A stretch of 21,795 bases of DNA from an uncultured Zetaproteobacteria bacterium (GTDB lineage Bacteria; Pseudomonadota; Zetaproteobacteria; Mariprofundales; Mariprofundaceae), in contig CAJXNE010000010.1 in the NCBI GenBank assembly GCA_913056285.1, positions 1 to 21,795 on the forward strand, read 5' to 3'. Each line of letters begins with the position of its first letter. Positions within the stretch are counted from its first letter, which is position 1. Under the pieces are notes generated by a model. That model saw only the letters and a program-made list of their open reading frames with translations. It searched no databases and had not been told where the DNA came from. Made by a program: the position numbers and the translations under genes. Below, in pieces: positions 7,300 to 14,761 of this stretch.

Positions 7300-7431
7300 A
7301 TGGCTACGATCTTTCACGCTGAAGGTGATAAACAATCCCTGTTTGGCGGGCAGAGCAAAGAAGATATTCTGTTTGTCATGCAAATCCCCGTCGCACTCAC
7401 GACGCTTGCGGTGCTCTTTTTCCTGGCATAA
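7300..7431 (+). CDS. Unrecognised 43-residue single-span membrane protein
   Basis: I do not recognise this gene. The ATG at 7300 has a perfect AAGGAGG at 7288-7294, spaced five bases, the strongest ribosome binding site on the + strand here. The product begins MATIFHAEGDKQSLFGG, a polar segment of about 22 residues, and ends in one hydrophobic helix (about 23-43, from ILFVMQIPVALTTLAVLFFL). The stop directly follows the helix, so it would be a tail-anchored or single-span inner-membrane peptide. It sits between hemC and ycgN, with 124 bases before and 100 bases after. Its neighbours suggest, but do not show, a link to heme or metal handling, or to a membrane complex as a small subunit. No cysteine or other redox motif is present. 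Confidence 0.6.
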   Translation: MATIFHAEGDKQSLFGGQSKEDILFVMQIPVALTTLAVLFFLA

Positions 7432-7520
7432 TTGCCGCCTTGTGGGCTTTCTCACGACCCACGTAGTACATCTGTTCTGGTAAAACATGCCTGAATGCTA
7501 ACAATGAGGATCGTTAATTT

Positions 7521-7556
7521 TTATCACCCGCATGATTCATGAATGCTGCGGGATAA
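7521..7556 (+). other. Long hairpin covering the presumed ycgN start
   Basis: TTAT (7521-7524), a two-base bulge and CCCGCA (7527-7532) pair with TGCGGGATAA (7547-7556), giving ten pairs. Inside lies the perfect palindrome ATTCATGAAT (7535-7544). The ATG proposed for ycgN (7532) ends the left arm. No T run follows on either strand, so it is not a standard terminator. It could limit translation of ycgN, or show that the real start is further right. Confidence 0.55.
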
Positions 7557-8005
7557 GTGAGCGGCCTGTGTACTGGGAACAAAAAACTTTAGCGCAAATG
7601 TCCGATGATGAATGGGAATCACTCTGTGATGGTTGTGGGCGTTGCTGTGTGTGGAAATTCGAAGATGCTGATTCTGGCGAGATTCTTTATACTGATATCC
7701 GTTGCAAGCTATTCGATGACGACCACTGCCGATGTCTTGACTACCAGCATCGCGCTCAAATCGTGCCCGATTGCATGAATATTCGGCAGATGGAAGATAA
7801 ACATTACGCATGGTTGCCAGAGACCTGTGCCTACCGGCTGCTGCATGAAGGCAAACCGTTATTTGATTGGCACCCGCTGATTTCCGGCAATGCGGCATCA
7901 GTACACCAGGCCGGTATTTCGTTACGTCATCACACAGTATGCGGACAAGATTTCTGCGAAGCCGATATTGTGCGCCATATTATTGATCCTGATGCACACA
8001 ACTGA
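7532..8005 (+). CDS. ycgN: YcgN family (UPF0260) cysteine-cluster protein
   Basis: This protein of up to 157 residues resembles E. coli YcgN along its whole length: WEQKTLAQMSDDEWESLCDG near the N-terminus, LPETCAYRLLHEGK near residue 95 and a WHPL segment after it. Cysteines at 32, 35, 38, 39, 58, 66, 68, 81 and 99 suggest a bound metal or iron-sulfur cluster, as in the YkgJ/UPF0153-type cysteine-cluster family. The role is unknown in the family. The start is uncertain: ATG 7532 lies in a hairpin and lacks a clear ribosome binding site, while GTG 7568 (giving MYWEQKTL) has a weak AAGTGAG upstream. The gene overlaps ychJ by 14 bases, so the two are likely translated together. Confidence 0.85.
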   Translation: MIHECCGISERPVYWEQKTLAQMSDDEWESLCDGCGRCCVWKFEDADSGEILYTDIRCKLFDDDHCRCLDYQHRAQIVPDCMNIRQMEDKHYAWLPETCAYRLLHEGKPLFDWHPLISGNAASVHQAGISLRHHTVCGQDFCEADIVRHIIDPDAHN

Positions 8006-8432
8006 ATTTTGCCCATGCGGCAGCGGTGCAACGTTTGCGAACTGCTGCCAGCCGGTGATTGATCACGATGATGCAGCCTCGGCTCAAGCATTAATGCGTT
8101 CGCGTTACGCTGCTTATGTGCGGGGCTGTTGGGGCTATCTGCATCAAAGCTGGCATTCCGACACAAGACCATCGCGCGTTTCACCCACCGATACCGACTG
8201 GCTGGGGCTTTCAATCATCAGAGCGACAGAGACAACGGTTGAATTCATAGCCGGTTTCCGCGAACAAGGGAAAATCATGGCCTTGCACGAAATCAGCTGT
8301 TTTGTGCAAGTGGGTAAGCACTGGCGCTATGTTGATGGCCAATGTGAGGTCAGCGAAGTCGGACAAAATGCCGCCTGCCCTTGTGGCAGCGGTCAGAAAA
8401 CCAAGCGGTGCTGCGGTAAAGGCAGTAAATGA
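7992..8432 (+). CDS. ychJ: YchJ family (UPF0225) protein with two SEC-C motifs
   Basis: This 146-residue protein matches the E. coli YchJ layout. There is an N-terminal SEC-C zinc motif (CPCGSG at 7-12 and CC at 18-19), a central domain with LMRSRYAAYV (34-43) and DWLGL (69-73), and a C-terminal SEC-C motif (CPCGSG at 129-134, CC at 140-141). SEC-C motifs bind zinc; in SecA the motif contacts SecB and the ribosome, but YchJ itself has no settled function. I chose ATG 7992 because the family begins just before the first CPCG motif. An upstream ATG at 7890 would add 34 residues that overlap ycgN in another frame. The overlap with the end of ycgN implies coupling. Confidence 0.9.
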   Translation: MHTTEFCPCGSGATFANCCQPVIDHDDAASAQALMRSRYAAYVRGCWGYLHQSWHSDTRPSRVSPTDTDWLGLSIIRATETTVEFIAGFREQGKIMALHEISCFVQVGKHWRYVDGQCEVSEVGQNAACPCGSGQKTKRCCGKGSK

Positions 8433-8452
8433 AGCTCTGCAAAGAAACTGTT

Positions 8453-8488
8453 GCCTGAAAACAAACAGGCCAGCTAAAAAGCCGGCCC
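8453..8488 (-). terminator. Intrinsic terminator of the lpxC end of the division cluster
   Basis: Read leftwards, GGCCGGC (8487-8481) and GCTGGCC (8474-8468) form a seven-pair stem with one G-T pair and a six-base loop. It is followed by TGTTTGTTTTC (8467-8457). A second possible hairpin, GCCTG (8453-8457) with CAGGC (8466-8470), overlaps it. The element lies in the 99-base gap between the converging ychJ and lpxC genes and probably ends the leftward transcript. It may also block rightward readthrough, although the T tract on that side is poor. Confidence 0.65.
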
Positions 8489-8531
8489 GTCACACAAGGG
8501 GAAAACAACGTGAGAGCATATGCTGGAGGAT

Positions 8532-9431
8532 TTAAACTGTTTGCGTTTGACCTGCAGCTACGGGGTCAGCAACTTCTTTAGCCTTTAATTCTTCAATGCG
8601 ATAAGCAGATGGATCAGCCAGTAAAGTAGTCACCAGCTTATGATTCATATCATGGCCGGTTAACTCGCCTTCAAAGGCGCCGACAATGGGATAACCGGAC
8701 AGGGAAAGATCACCCAGCGTATCGAGAATCTTGTGGCGTACGCACTCATCTTCATAACGAAGGCCGCCTTCATTCACGACCCGGTGAGAATCCAGCACAA
8801 TGGCATTTTCCAACGAACCGCCCAAAGCCAGGCCTGCTTTCTGCAAGGCTTCGACTTCATGCAGGAATCCGAACGTGCGGGCACGTGAAATTTCCCGCGT
8901 ATAGGCCTGATGGGAAAAATCCACCGAGACTTTACGCTGGCGTAGTAAAGGGTGATCATAATTCAGTAAATAGGAAACCTTAAAGCCGGATGCCGGATAC
9001 AGGGCGCAGCGTTTTTCGCCTTCTTCGACGGAAACGCGTTTGAGTATACGCAGCACTTTTTTTGCGGCGGATTGCTCGCGGATACCAGCACACTGAATCA
9101 GGAATACGAATGGAGCGGAGGAGCCATCCATAATCGGCACTTCAGCGCCACTAACTTCGATGCGTGCATTATCCACGCCAAGCCCCGCCAGGGCAGAAAG
9201 CAAATGCTCAACAGTAGAAATATTAGCATCGTCCTTACCGATCGTCGTACACAAGCGGGTATCAGTGACATGATCCGCTTTGGCCGGGAATTCAATACCC
9301 AGATCGGAGCGAATAAAGGTGATGCCGCTATTGGCGCGCGCCGGATGCAAAACCAGTTCGATTTTACGTCCGGAATGCAAACCGATACCGCTACAACGAA
9401 TCGAATGCTCCAGCGTTCTCTGTTTAATCAT
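8532..9431 (-). CDS. lpxC: UDP-3-O-acyl-N-acetylglucosamine deacetylase LpxC
   Basis: This 299-residue zinc enzyme performs the committed deacetylation step of lipid A synthesis. The zinc ligands are H76 in TVEHLLSAL, and H233 and D237 in RHKILDTLGDL. Catalytic residues are E75 and H260 in TGHDMNHKL. The MDGSSAPF loop (101-108) and the RARTFGF segment (183-189) are also typical. Length is close to the usual 300-305. The ATG has GGAGG at 9441-9437, five bases upstream. It is the last gene of the leftward cluster, after ftsZ, as in many proteobacteria. The gap to ftsZ is 245 bases, so it may also have its own promoter. Confidence 0.96.
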   Translation of the reverse strand: MIKQRTLEHSIRCSGIGLHSGRKIELVLHPARANSGITFIRSDLGIEFPAKADHVTDTRLCTTIGKDDANISTVEHLLSALAGLGVDNARIEVSGAEVPIMDGSSAPFVFLIQCAGIREQSAAKKVLRILKRVSVEEGEKRCALYPASGFKVSYLLNYDHPLLRQRKVSVDFSHQAYTREISRARTFGFLHEVEALQKAGLALGGSLENAIVLDSHRVVNEGGLRYEDECVRHKILDTLGDLSLSGYPIVGAFEGELTGHDMNHKLVTTLLADPSAYRIEELKAKEVADPVAAGQTQTV

Positions 9432-9676
9432 GCATGCCTCCTGGGTTTATGGCAAAGCAATTGCTTGGTTCCACTATCAATATGGGTCAGTCGTGCGGAC
9501 ACAGTAGTTCTTGATGTCATCCCCGACAACCAGTCACAATAACTGCGCAGACTGCCACAAAAGACCATAAAAACAAAATATCATGCTCATTCGATGGCTG
9601 ACTGATGCAGAACAAGCGCTTTCATGCACTGCTCTGTTGCCGTCATTGTCGCAGCATTATCTCCCAAAAAGTCGTC
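9432..9676 (-). other. Leader region between ftsZ and lpxC
   Basis: This 245-base gap is the only wide space in the leftward cluster. It contains the perfect 12-base palindrome AAGCAATTGCTT (9455-9466), 14 bases before the lpxC ribosome binding site, so the transcript can fold next to it. No convincing -35/-10 pair and no clear ftsZ terminator were found. TATTGT-like and TTGTTT-like boxes occur on the minus strand but are not properly spaced. Confidence 0.4.
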
Positions 9677-10852
9677 TTAATCCGCCTGCCTGCGCAGGAA
9701 GGTCGGGACGGCAAATTCATCATCATTAAAACCGGGCAGGTCCAATGATTGCGGTTGCGCTTGCTGGCCGGCGACCTGACGGGCTGGATTCTTCTGAACT
9801 TGCGTACCATCCGGTTGAATGGCCGGAATACGCGGTACTGCAAGCGGTTCCTTATCCATACTGGTGGCAAGGCGCAGGGATGCTTCACCGGACAGGCCGG
9901 TTGCAACCACAGTCACCCGGATGCTGTCATCCGCTTCCTGATCATAAACCATGCCGCAAATAATATTGGCATCCTCATCGGCCATGTTATGAATAATCGA
10001 AACAGCCTCGTCATATTCGGCCAGCGTCATATCCTCGTTACCGGTAACATTGACCAGAATACCCTGCGCGCCGTGAATATCGATATCTTCCAGCAGCGGC
10101 GAAGAAATAGCGCGTTCTGCCGCTTCCATCGCGCGGCTATCGCCGGATGCAAAGCCGGAACCCATCATGGCGACGCCTCGCGTTTCGCTCATGACTGCTT
10201 TCACATCGGCGAAATCCACATTCATATAGCCGGTGTGCGTAATCAACTCGGCAATACCGCGCACCGCTTGCAGCAACACGTCATCGGCTTTGCGGAAGGC
10301 TTCCAGCATGCTGGTATTCTTGCCCACTGCGCCAATCAGTTTCTGGTTAGGAATGGTAATCAACGTATCAACATATTTGCGCAATTCGGCAATGCCTGCC
10401 TCGGCCTGACGCATACGACGTTTGCCTTCAAAGCTGAATGGTTTCGTCACCACGGCAACGGTCAGCACGCCCATATCTCTGGCCGCTTCCGCAATCACCG
10501 GCGCCGCACCTGTGCCGGTTCCGCCACCCATGCCTGCCGTGATGAAAACCATGTCTGTATCCTGCATAAATTCGCGCAGCCGTTCTTTTTCTGATTCAGC
10601 GGCTTCACGACCAACCTGGGGATTGGCGCCAGCACCCAGCCCGCGAGTAATCTCCGCGCCCAGTTGCAGTTTACTGTCGGCATGATTGCGTTCGATGGCC
10701 TGCGCATCGGTATTGGCGACAATAAACTCAACGCCGCGCAATTTCTGATTGATCATGTTATTCAGCGCATTACCGCCGCCGCCGCCAACGCCGATCACCT
10801 TAATACTGGCTGACTGAGCTGCTGTATCTTCAAATGTAAATAATGTTGCCAT
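9677..10852 (-). CDS. ftsZ: Cell division GTPase FtsZ
   Basis: This 391-residue tubulin-like GTPase polymerises into the Z ring that places the division machinery. The nucleotide-binding part starts at KVIGVGGGGGNALNNM (18-33), and the tubulin signature GGGTGTG is at 109-115. The T7 loop residues N211, D213 and D216 (NVDFADV) complete GTP hydrolysis. A linker of about 40 residues leads to the C-terminal peptide (AVPTFLRRQAD), which binds FtsA and other partners. I chose ATG 10852 because GGAGG lies at 10862-10858, five bases upstream. An open frame continues to 11185 across ftsA but has no support. An A/C-rich leader precedes the gene. Confidence 0.98.
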   Translation of the reverse strand: MATLFTFEDTAAQSASIKVIGVGGGGGNALNNMINQKLRGVEFIVANTDAQAIERNHADSKLQLGAEITRGLGAGANPQVGREAAESEKERLREFMQDTDMVFITAGMGGGTGTGAAPVIAEAARDMGVLTVAVVTKPFSFEGKRRMRQAEAGIAELRKYVDTLITIPNQKLIGAVGKNTSMLEAFRKADDVLLQAVRGIAELITHTGYMNVDFADVKAVMSETRGVAMMGSGFASGDSRAMEAAERAISSPLLEDIDIHGAQGILVNVTGNEDMTLAEYDEAVSIIHNMADEDANIICGMVYDQEADDSIRVTVVATGLSGEASLRLATSMDKEPLAVPRIPAIQPDGTQVQKNPARQVAGQQAQPQSLDLPGFNDDEFAVPTFLRRQAD

Positions 10853-10931
10853 GTTTTCCTCCTTACTTCCCTTGTGTGTTGTGTGCTCTGTTGTGTGTGG
10901 TTTGTGTTGTTGCCCGTGTGTTTGCCTTGTT
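10853..10931 (-). promoter_or_regulatory. A/C-rich, G-poor leader before ftsZ
   Basis: Read on the coding strand, this 79-base stretch from the ftsA stop to ftsZ is dominated by ACACA and CAACA units, with very few G until the GGGAAGTAAGGAGG that includes the ribosome binding site. Such a leader should stay unpaired. On the plus strand it reads as GT repeats such as TGTGTGTTGTGTG. It may raise translation of ftsZ relative to ftsA. No hairpin or terminator is seen. Confidence 0.55.
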
Positions 10932-12167
10932 TTACCCTGTATCCCCGAACCAGCTTCGCATGCGCTTCCATACGCTCGAAAATAAATGCTGTTTCTTCTT
11001 GCTGATATGTTGTGAGTCCTGTCTGTAGCGCTGTCCGTACAACACCAGCCCGACGCCGGTGGCGTACATGGGGCTGGATACGACATCCGCCAGTCCGCCG
11101 ACGCCCTGCGGTCGTCCCAGCCGAACCGGCATGTCGAATATTTCTTCGGCCAGTTCCACCATGCCGTCGAGCAATGAAGAACCACCCGTCAACACCATGC
11201 CGGCTGCTGCCAGCTCCTGAAAACCGGAGCGCTGCAATTCTTCTTTGATCATTTCAAATAATTCCTCGACCCTGGGTTCGAGAATTTGCGCCATCACCTG
11301 GCGCGGCATCGGACGCGGTGCGCGGCCGCCGACGCTGGGGATTTCAATCTGATCTTCCGGCGGCACCAGCGATGTCATGCAAGCGCCGTATTTTCGTTTC
11401 AACTGATCGGCTTCGCGCGCCGAGGTGCGCAGACCAATCACCAGATCATTGGTCAAATGGTCGCCGCCAATGGGAATGACATGGGTATGTCGAATCGAGC
11501 CGTTGAGGAAAATCGCCATATCCGTGGTGCCACCACCAATATCAATCAGTGCTACGCCGATATCCTTTTCATCCTGCATCAGCACGGCTTCAGACGATGC
11601 TACCTGCTCCAGCACCATATCGGTCACATCCAGATCGCAGCGATTGCAACATTTAACAATATTCTGCGCCGACGAAACCGCGCCGGTGACCACATGTACT
11701 TTTGCTTCCAGACGTACGCCGCTCATGCCGATCGGTTCGCGGATGCCATCCTGATTATCGATAATGTATTCCTGCGGCAGGATATGCAGTACCTTCTGGT
11801 CAGCAGGTATATTCATGGCGCGCGCCGCATCGATCACGCGGTCGACATCTTCACGCGTGACTTCACTGTTCTTGGTGGCCACCACGCCGTGACTGTTATA
11901 GCCGCGAATATGAGAACCGGCGATACCGGTAAATACCGACTGAATGTCCACCCCGGCCATCAGTTCCGCCTCTTCGACAGCCAGTCGAATCGATTCAACC
12001 GTCGTTTCGATATTGACGACCACGCCCTTGCGCAAACCGCGCGAGGGATGCGTGCCGATGCCAATGACATCAACTTTGCCGTCGGGTGCTGCCTCGGCGA
12101 CAATACAGGCAATTTTGCTGGTGCCGATATCAAGGCCTACTAATACTTGATCTTGATGCTTGGCCAT
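10932..12167 (-). CDS. ftsA: Cell division protein FtsA
   Basis: This 411-residue actin-like ATPase anchors FtsZ filaments to the inner membrane and recruits later division proteins. The phosphate-1 motif is GLDIGTSK (11-18). The 1C subdomain lies around residues 85-165. Phosphate-2 is DIGGGTTDMAIF (209-220), and the adenosine motif is MVLTGGSSLLDG (324-335). The C-terminal amphipathic helix (about 394-408, HLFSSVWKRMRSWFG) matches the usual membrane-targeting sequence. The ATG shares one base with the ftsQ stop (TGATG), and a GGAGGGG stretch lies just upstream. Confidence 0.97.
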   Translation of the reverse strand: MAKHQDQVLVGLDIGTSKIACIVAEAAPDGKVDVIGIGTHPSRGLRKGVVVNIETTVESIRLAVEEAELMAGVDIQSVFTGIAGSHIRGYNSHGVVATKNSEVTREDVDRVIDAARAMNIPADQKVLHILPQEYIIDNQDGIREPIGMSGVRLEAKVHVVTGAVSSAQNIVKCCNRCDLDVTDMVLEQVASSEAVLMQDEKDIGVALIDIGGGTTDMAIFLNGSIRHTHVIPIGGDHLTNDLVIGLRTSAREADQLKRKYGACMTSLVPPEDQIEIPSVGGRAPRPMPRQVMAQILEPRVEELFEMIKEELQRSGFQELAAAGMVLTGGSSLLDGMVELAEEIFDMPVRLGRPQGVGGLADVVSSPMYATGVGLVLYGQRYRQDSQHISKKKQHLFSSVWKRMRSWFGDTG

Positions 12168-12922
12168 CAGATCACCCCTCCATGCCCTGCCGGCCGGATA
12201 AACCAGCGGGATGCCAAACGTGCATCCACACGCCAGTGACGACCCTTCCAGCGGGGCTGTTTCAAAAATGATGTAATATGTTGAATCTCGGCGGCCTCGT
12301 TTGACAACGGAATCAGCCAGCTTTCGCCGCGAGAAAAATAAATATGCCAGTAACCGGCACCGGCCCGGATTTCACTCAGGCCGGATAGCGATGCCACATC
12401 ATTTTGTGCCAGTGCAACCATCATGGTGTGGGCGCTTGCCAGTTGAGCTTGCGGTAATCGCAACAGCGGCAGATCAGGCGACTCGCCTTTTCTGAGCAGT
12501 CGGTAAGCATTGCCCTGCGAATCAAACAGATGCAATCGACTGCGTTCATCCTGCCACAACGCCGTCGGTACGCGGGCATCGGCCTGAATCTGCAATCGAT
12601 CTGGTAACAGGCGGGTAATGCGCACATCGGCCAGGTCCGGGATGCGCTGCAACCATTGTTCACGTAACAGATCAGGGCGCGTGCTCAGGAAATCCCTGCT
12701 GGCCATATTCTTCAATTGCATATCAATGGCCTGTTTAATCGCCGCTTCAGCCGTGATATCCCAGTTAGCGACACTCCATTTCTGGTTGAGCCAGGTAGCG
12801 CTGGTCGTGGTCAGCGCGGCGATCAAAGCGAAGGCAAATACTCTGCCGATGCGTTTCAGGCTGCGGCGACGCGCCTTTTTCTGCACGGCCGGATCAACGC
12901 GGCGCTGATTGACGCGACTCAC
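12167..12922 (-). CDS. ftsQ: Cell division protein FtsQ
   Basis: This bitopic division protein of 251 residues links early FtsA-ZipA type factors with the periplasmic FtsB-FtsL complex. A basic cytoplasmic N-terminus of about 26 residues (with KKARRR) is followed by one membrane helix (about 27-45) and then by a POTRA domain (about 48-125) and the FtsQ beta domain. I chose GTG 12922 because it overlaps the ddl stop as GTGA, has a G-rich ribosome binding stretch (GGGGGTGGG), and gives a normal N-terminus. An ATG at 12970 would run 16 codons into ddl. Sequence identity to known FtsQ is weak outside the layout and the gene order, as is usual for this family. Confidence 0.88.
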   Translation of the reverse strand: MSRVNQRRVDPAVQKKARRRSLKRIGRVFAFALIAALTTTSATWLNQKWSVANWDITAEAAIKQAIDMQLKNMASRDFLSTRPDLLREQWLQRIPDLADVRITRLLPDRLQIQADARVPTALWQDERSRLHLFDSQGNAYRLLRKGESPDLPLLRLPQAQLASAHTMMVALAQNDVASLSGLSEIRAGAGYWHIYFSRGESWLIPLSNEAAEIQHITSFLKQPRWKGRHWRVDARLASRWFIRPAGHGGVI

Positions 12923-13830
12923 TGCCCACCCCCATGCTCCAATTGTGCCGAAGCCAGTATGCGTAAGCACAGTGTCTCGAAATCAATGCCGGCAGCCGCA
13001 GCGGCCTTGGGCAATAAACTGGTTTCGGTCATGCCCGGAATCGTATTGATTTCCAGAATCACCGGTTCACCGCCAGTGGGTACGATCATGTCCACGCGCG
13101 GTGCGCCACGGCACGTGGTTGCACGGACAGCCAGTTGCGAGCGTTCCATGCAATAACGCAGCGTTTCAGCAGGCAGTCTGGCGGGGCAAAAATAGTCGGT
13201 CGCGCCTGATGTGTATTTGGATGCGTAATCATAAACGCCGGATTTCGGAGCCACTTCAACCGGCATCAGTGCCTCGCCATTGAGTACAGATACGGCAATC
13301 TCTCTGCCTTTGGCCGGCATTTCAGCCATCCAGCCGGCTGTATCGACAAGCCTCAAGGCCTGCCATTCGCTCTTCGATGCCACATAATGTAAACCAATGC
13401 TGGAACCTTCCGCCACCGGCTTGATAAACACCGGATAACGAGCCGGACCATCTGCGCCAATGTTGATGCTGACCGGTGTTTGCAAGCCGGCATGATTTAA
13501 TACCTGTTTGCTCAAAGCTTTGTCCATGCACAGCGCCGAGGCCGTCACACCCGAACCGGTATAGGGAATGCGCATGGTTTCCAGCAAGCCTTGCACGCAA
13601 CCGTCTTCGCCCAATGTGCCGTGCAGAGCGATAAAGGCTTTCTCGATGTTCGCCGTCGCAATTTGTGAGGCCCAGTCGTGGCTTAAATCCACGCCCACGG
13701 CATCTACGCCCGCCGCCTGCAGGGCGCGCAATACGGCTGTGCCCGATTTCAGTGAAATCTCGCGTTCTGCCGAAGTGCCTCCCATCAATACGCCGACATG
13801 GCCGAAACTACAGTGATCAAATTCAACCAT
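12919..13830 (-). CDS. ddl: D-alanine--D-alanine ligase
   Basis: This 303-residue ATP-grasp enzyme makes the D-Ala-D-Ala dipeptide that MurF adds to the wall precursor. The N-terminal segment GVLMGGTSAEREISLKSG (13-30) holds the catalytic glutamate (E22). The ATP-grasp domain follows, with FIKPVAEGSSIGLHYV in the middle and ILEINTIPGMTETSLLP near the end, whose glutamate and asparagine bind magnesium. It overlaps murB by eight bases and ftsQ by four, and GGAG lies just before its ATG. Its position between murB and ftsQ corresponds to ddlB of E. coli. Confidence 0.97.
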   Translation of the reverse strand: MVEFDHCSFGHVGVLMGGTSAEREISLKSGTAVLRALQAAGVDAVGVDLSHDWASQIATANIEKAFIALHGTLGEDGCVQGLLETMRIPYTGSGVTASALCMDKALSKQVLNHAGLQTPVSINIGADGPARYPVFIKPVAEGSSIGLHYVASKSEWQALRLVDTAGWMAEMPAKGREIAVSVLNGEALMPVEVAPKSGVYDYASKYTSGATDYFCPARLPAETLRYCMERSQLAVRATTCRGAPRVDMIVPTGGEPVILEINTIPGMTETSLLPKAAAAAGIDFETLCLRILASAQLEHGGGQ

Positions 13831-14761
13831 TGCCGTCTCCCGTCAGGATATATTCCCATTCGCCGATCATGCGCACTTCAGTTTCCAGTTCGATATTGCT
13901 GTGCTGTTTGACTGCGGCCTGGGCTCGCCGAATCAGCGCGACTATATCCGCGCTGCTTGCTTCGCCTGTATTGATAATAAAGTTGGCATGTTGATCTGAA
14001 ATCTGGGCACCTCCGATCCGGAACCCTTTCAAACCTGCCGCTTCAATCAGCCTGGCTGCATGGTCGCCGTCCGGATTCTTGAAGACGGAACCGCAGTTCG
14101 GTTGCGCCAGAGGTTGTGTTGATGAGCGGCGACTGCGCATGCTGCGCATGCGTTCGCGAATCTGCTCGGGAGAATCCGGTTGCAAAGTAAACGTAGCCGA
14201 CAGCACCAGACTGCCAGTCGGTAATTCGGTATGGCGATAAACCATTTTTAAATCAGCATGCTCTATTTCGATGATGTTGCCATCACGCAAGACCACTTCG
14301 ATGCGGTGTAGCGAATCGGATACTTGTTGTGAAAAACAGCCGGCATTCATAGCGATGCCTCCGCCGATATCGCCGGGCACCGTGGCCATGAATTCGCAAC
14401 CGGTCAAACCGTGTTCGGCGCACTGGCGAGCCACCCGGCTCATGCGCGCTCCAGAGCCGGCGCGCACATTGCAGTGACCAAAAGAAATCTCATCCAAATC
14501 ACTCAAGTCGATCACGAAACCGTCAAAGCCGGTATCCGGAATCAACATATTACTGCCACGTCCAAGCGGTAGAATCACCACATCGGCCGGGCAGGCCTTG
14601 ATGGCGGCGATCAAGGCATTACGGTCAGCAGGGCGGAAGAACCAGCGCGCCGGTCCACCCACGGCCAGCGTGGTATGCCTCGCCATCGGTTCATGTTCGC
14701 GCCACACGCCCTGATCGTGTAGCGCCTGCATCCAGTTGGTATGATTCACGACTGTATTCAT
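13823..14761 (-). CDS. murB: UDP-N-acetylenolpyruvoylglucosamine reductase MurB
   Basis: This 312-residue FAD enzyme reduces UDP-GlcNAc-enolpyruvate to UDP-MurNAc with NADPH. FAD-binding segments are PLGRGSNMLIPD (65-76) and MATVPGDIGGGIAMNAG (125-141). The catalytic set appears to be R176 (VYRHT), S225 (GSVFKNP) and E295 (ELETEVRMIG). The NCGSVFKNP motif and short length fit type II MurB rather than the longer E. coli type I. PGDIGGG replaces the more usual PGTVGGA. The ATG overlaps the murC stop (ATGA). A small local duplication of TGCGCATGC sits near 14134-14152, giving the SMRSRR-like stretch at 207-212. Confidence 0.96.
   Translation of the reverse strand: MNTVVNHTNWMQALHDQGVWREHEPMARHTTLAVGGPARWFFRPADRNALIAAIKACPADVVILPLGRGSNMLIPDTGFDGFVIDLSDLDEISFGHCNVRAGSGARMSRVARQCAEHGLTGCEFMATVPGDIGGGIAMNAGCFSQQVSDSLHRIEVVLRDGNIIEIEHADLKMVYRHTELPTGSLVLSATFTLQPDSPEQIRERMRSMRSRRSSTQPLAQPNCGSVFKNPDGDHAARLIEAAGLKGFRIGGAQISDQHANFIINTGEASSADIVALIRRAQAAVKQHSNIELETEVRMIGEWEYILTGDGNG

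Noticed and set aside
7504..7542. Possible 12-codon leader peptide (MRIVNFYHPHDS) ahead of ycgN, as in attenuation
   Set aside because: It has no ribosome binding site, no run of one regulatory amino acid, and the following hairpin has no terminator T run.
9749..10594. Long plus-strand open frame of 281 codons opposite ftsZ
   Set aside because: It is the antisense shadow of ftsZ, rich in His, Arg and Asn, with no family features.
10853..11185. N-terminal extension of ftsZ by 111 codons
   Set aside because: It lies over ftsA in another frame. ATG 10852 has a perfect ribosome binding site and gives a normal FtsZ N-terminus.
11286..12143. Long plus-strand open frame of 285 codons opposite ftsA
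   Set aside because: It is the antisense shadow of ftsA with skewed composition and no ribosome binding site.
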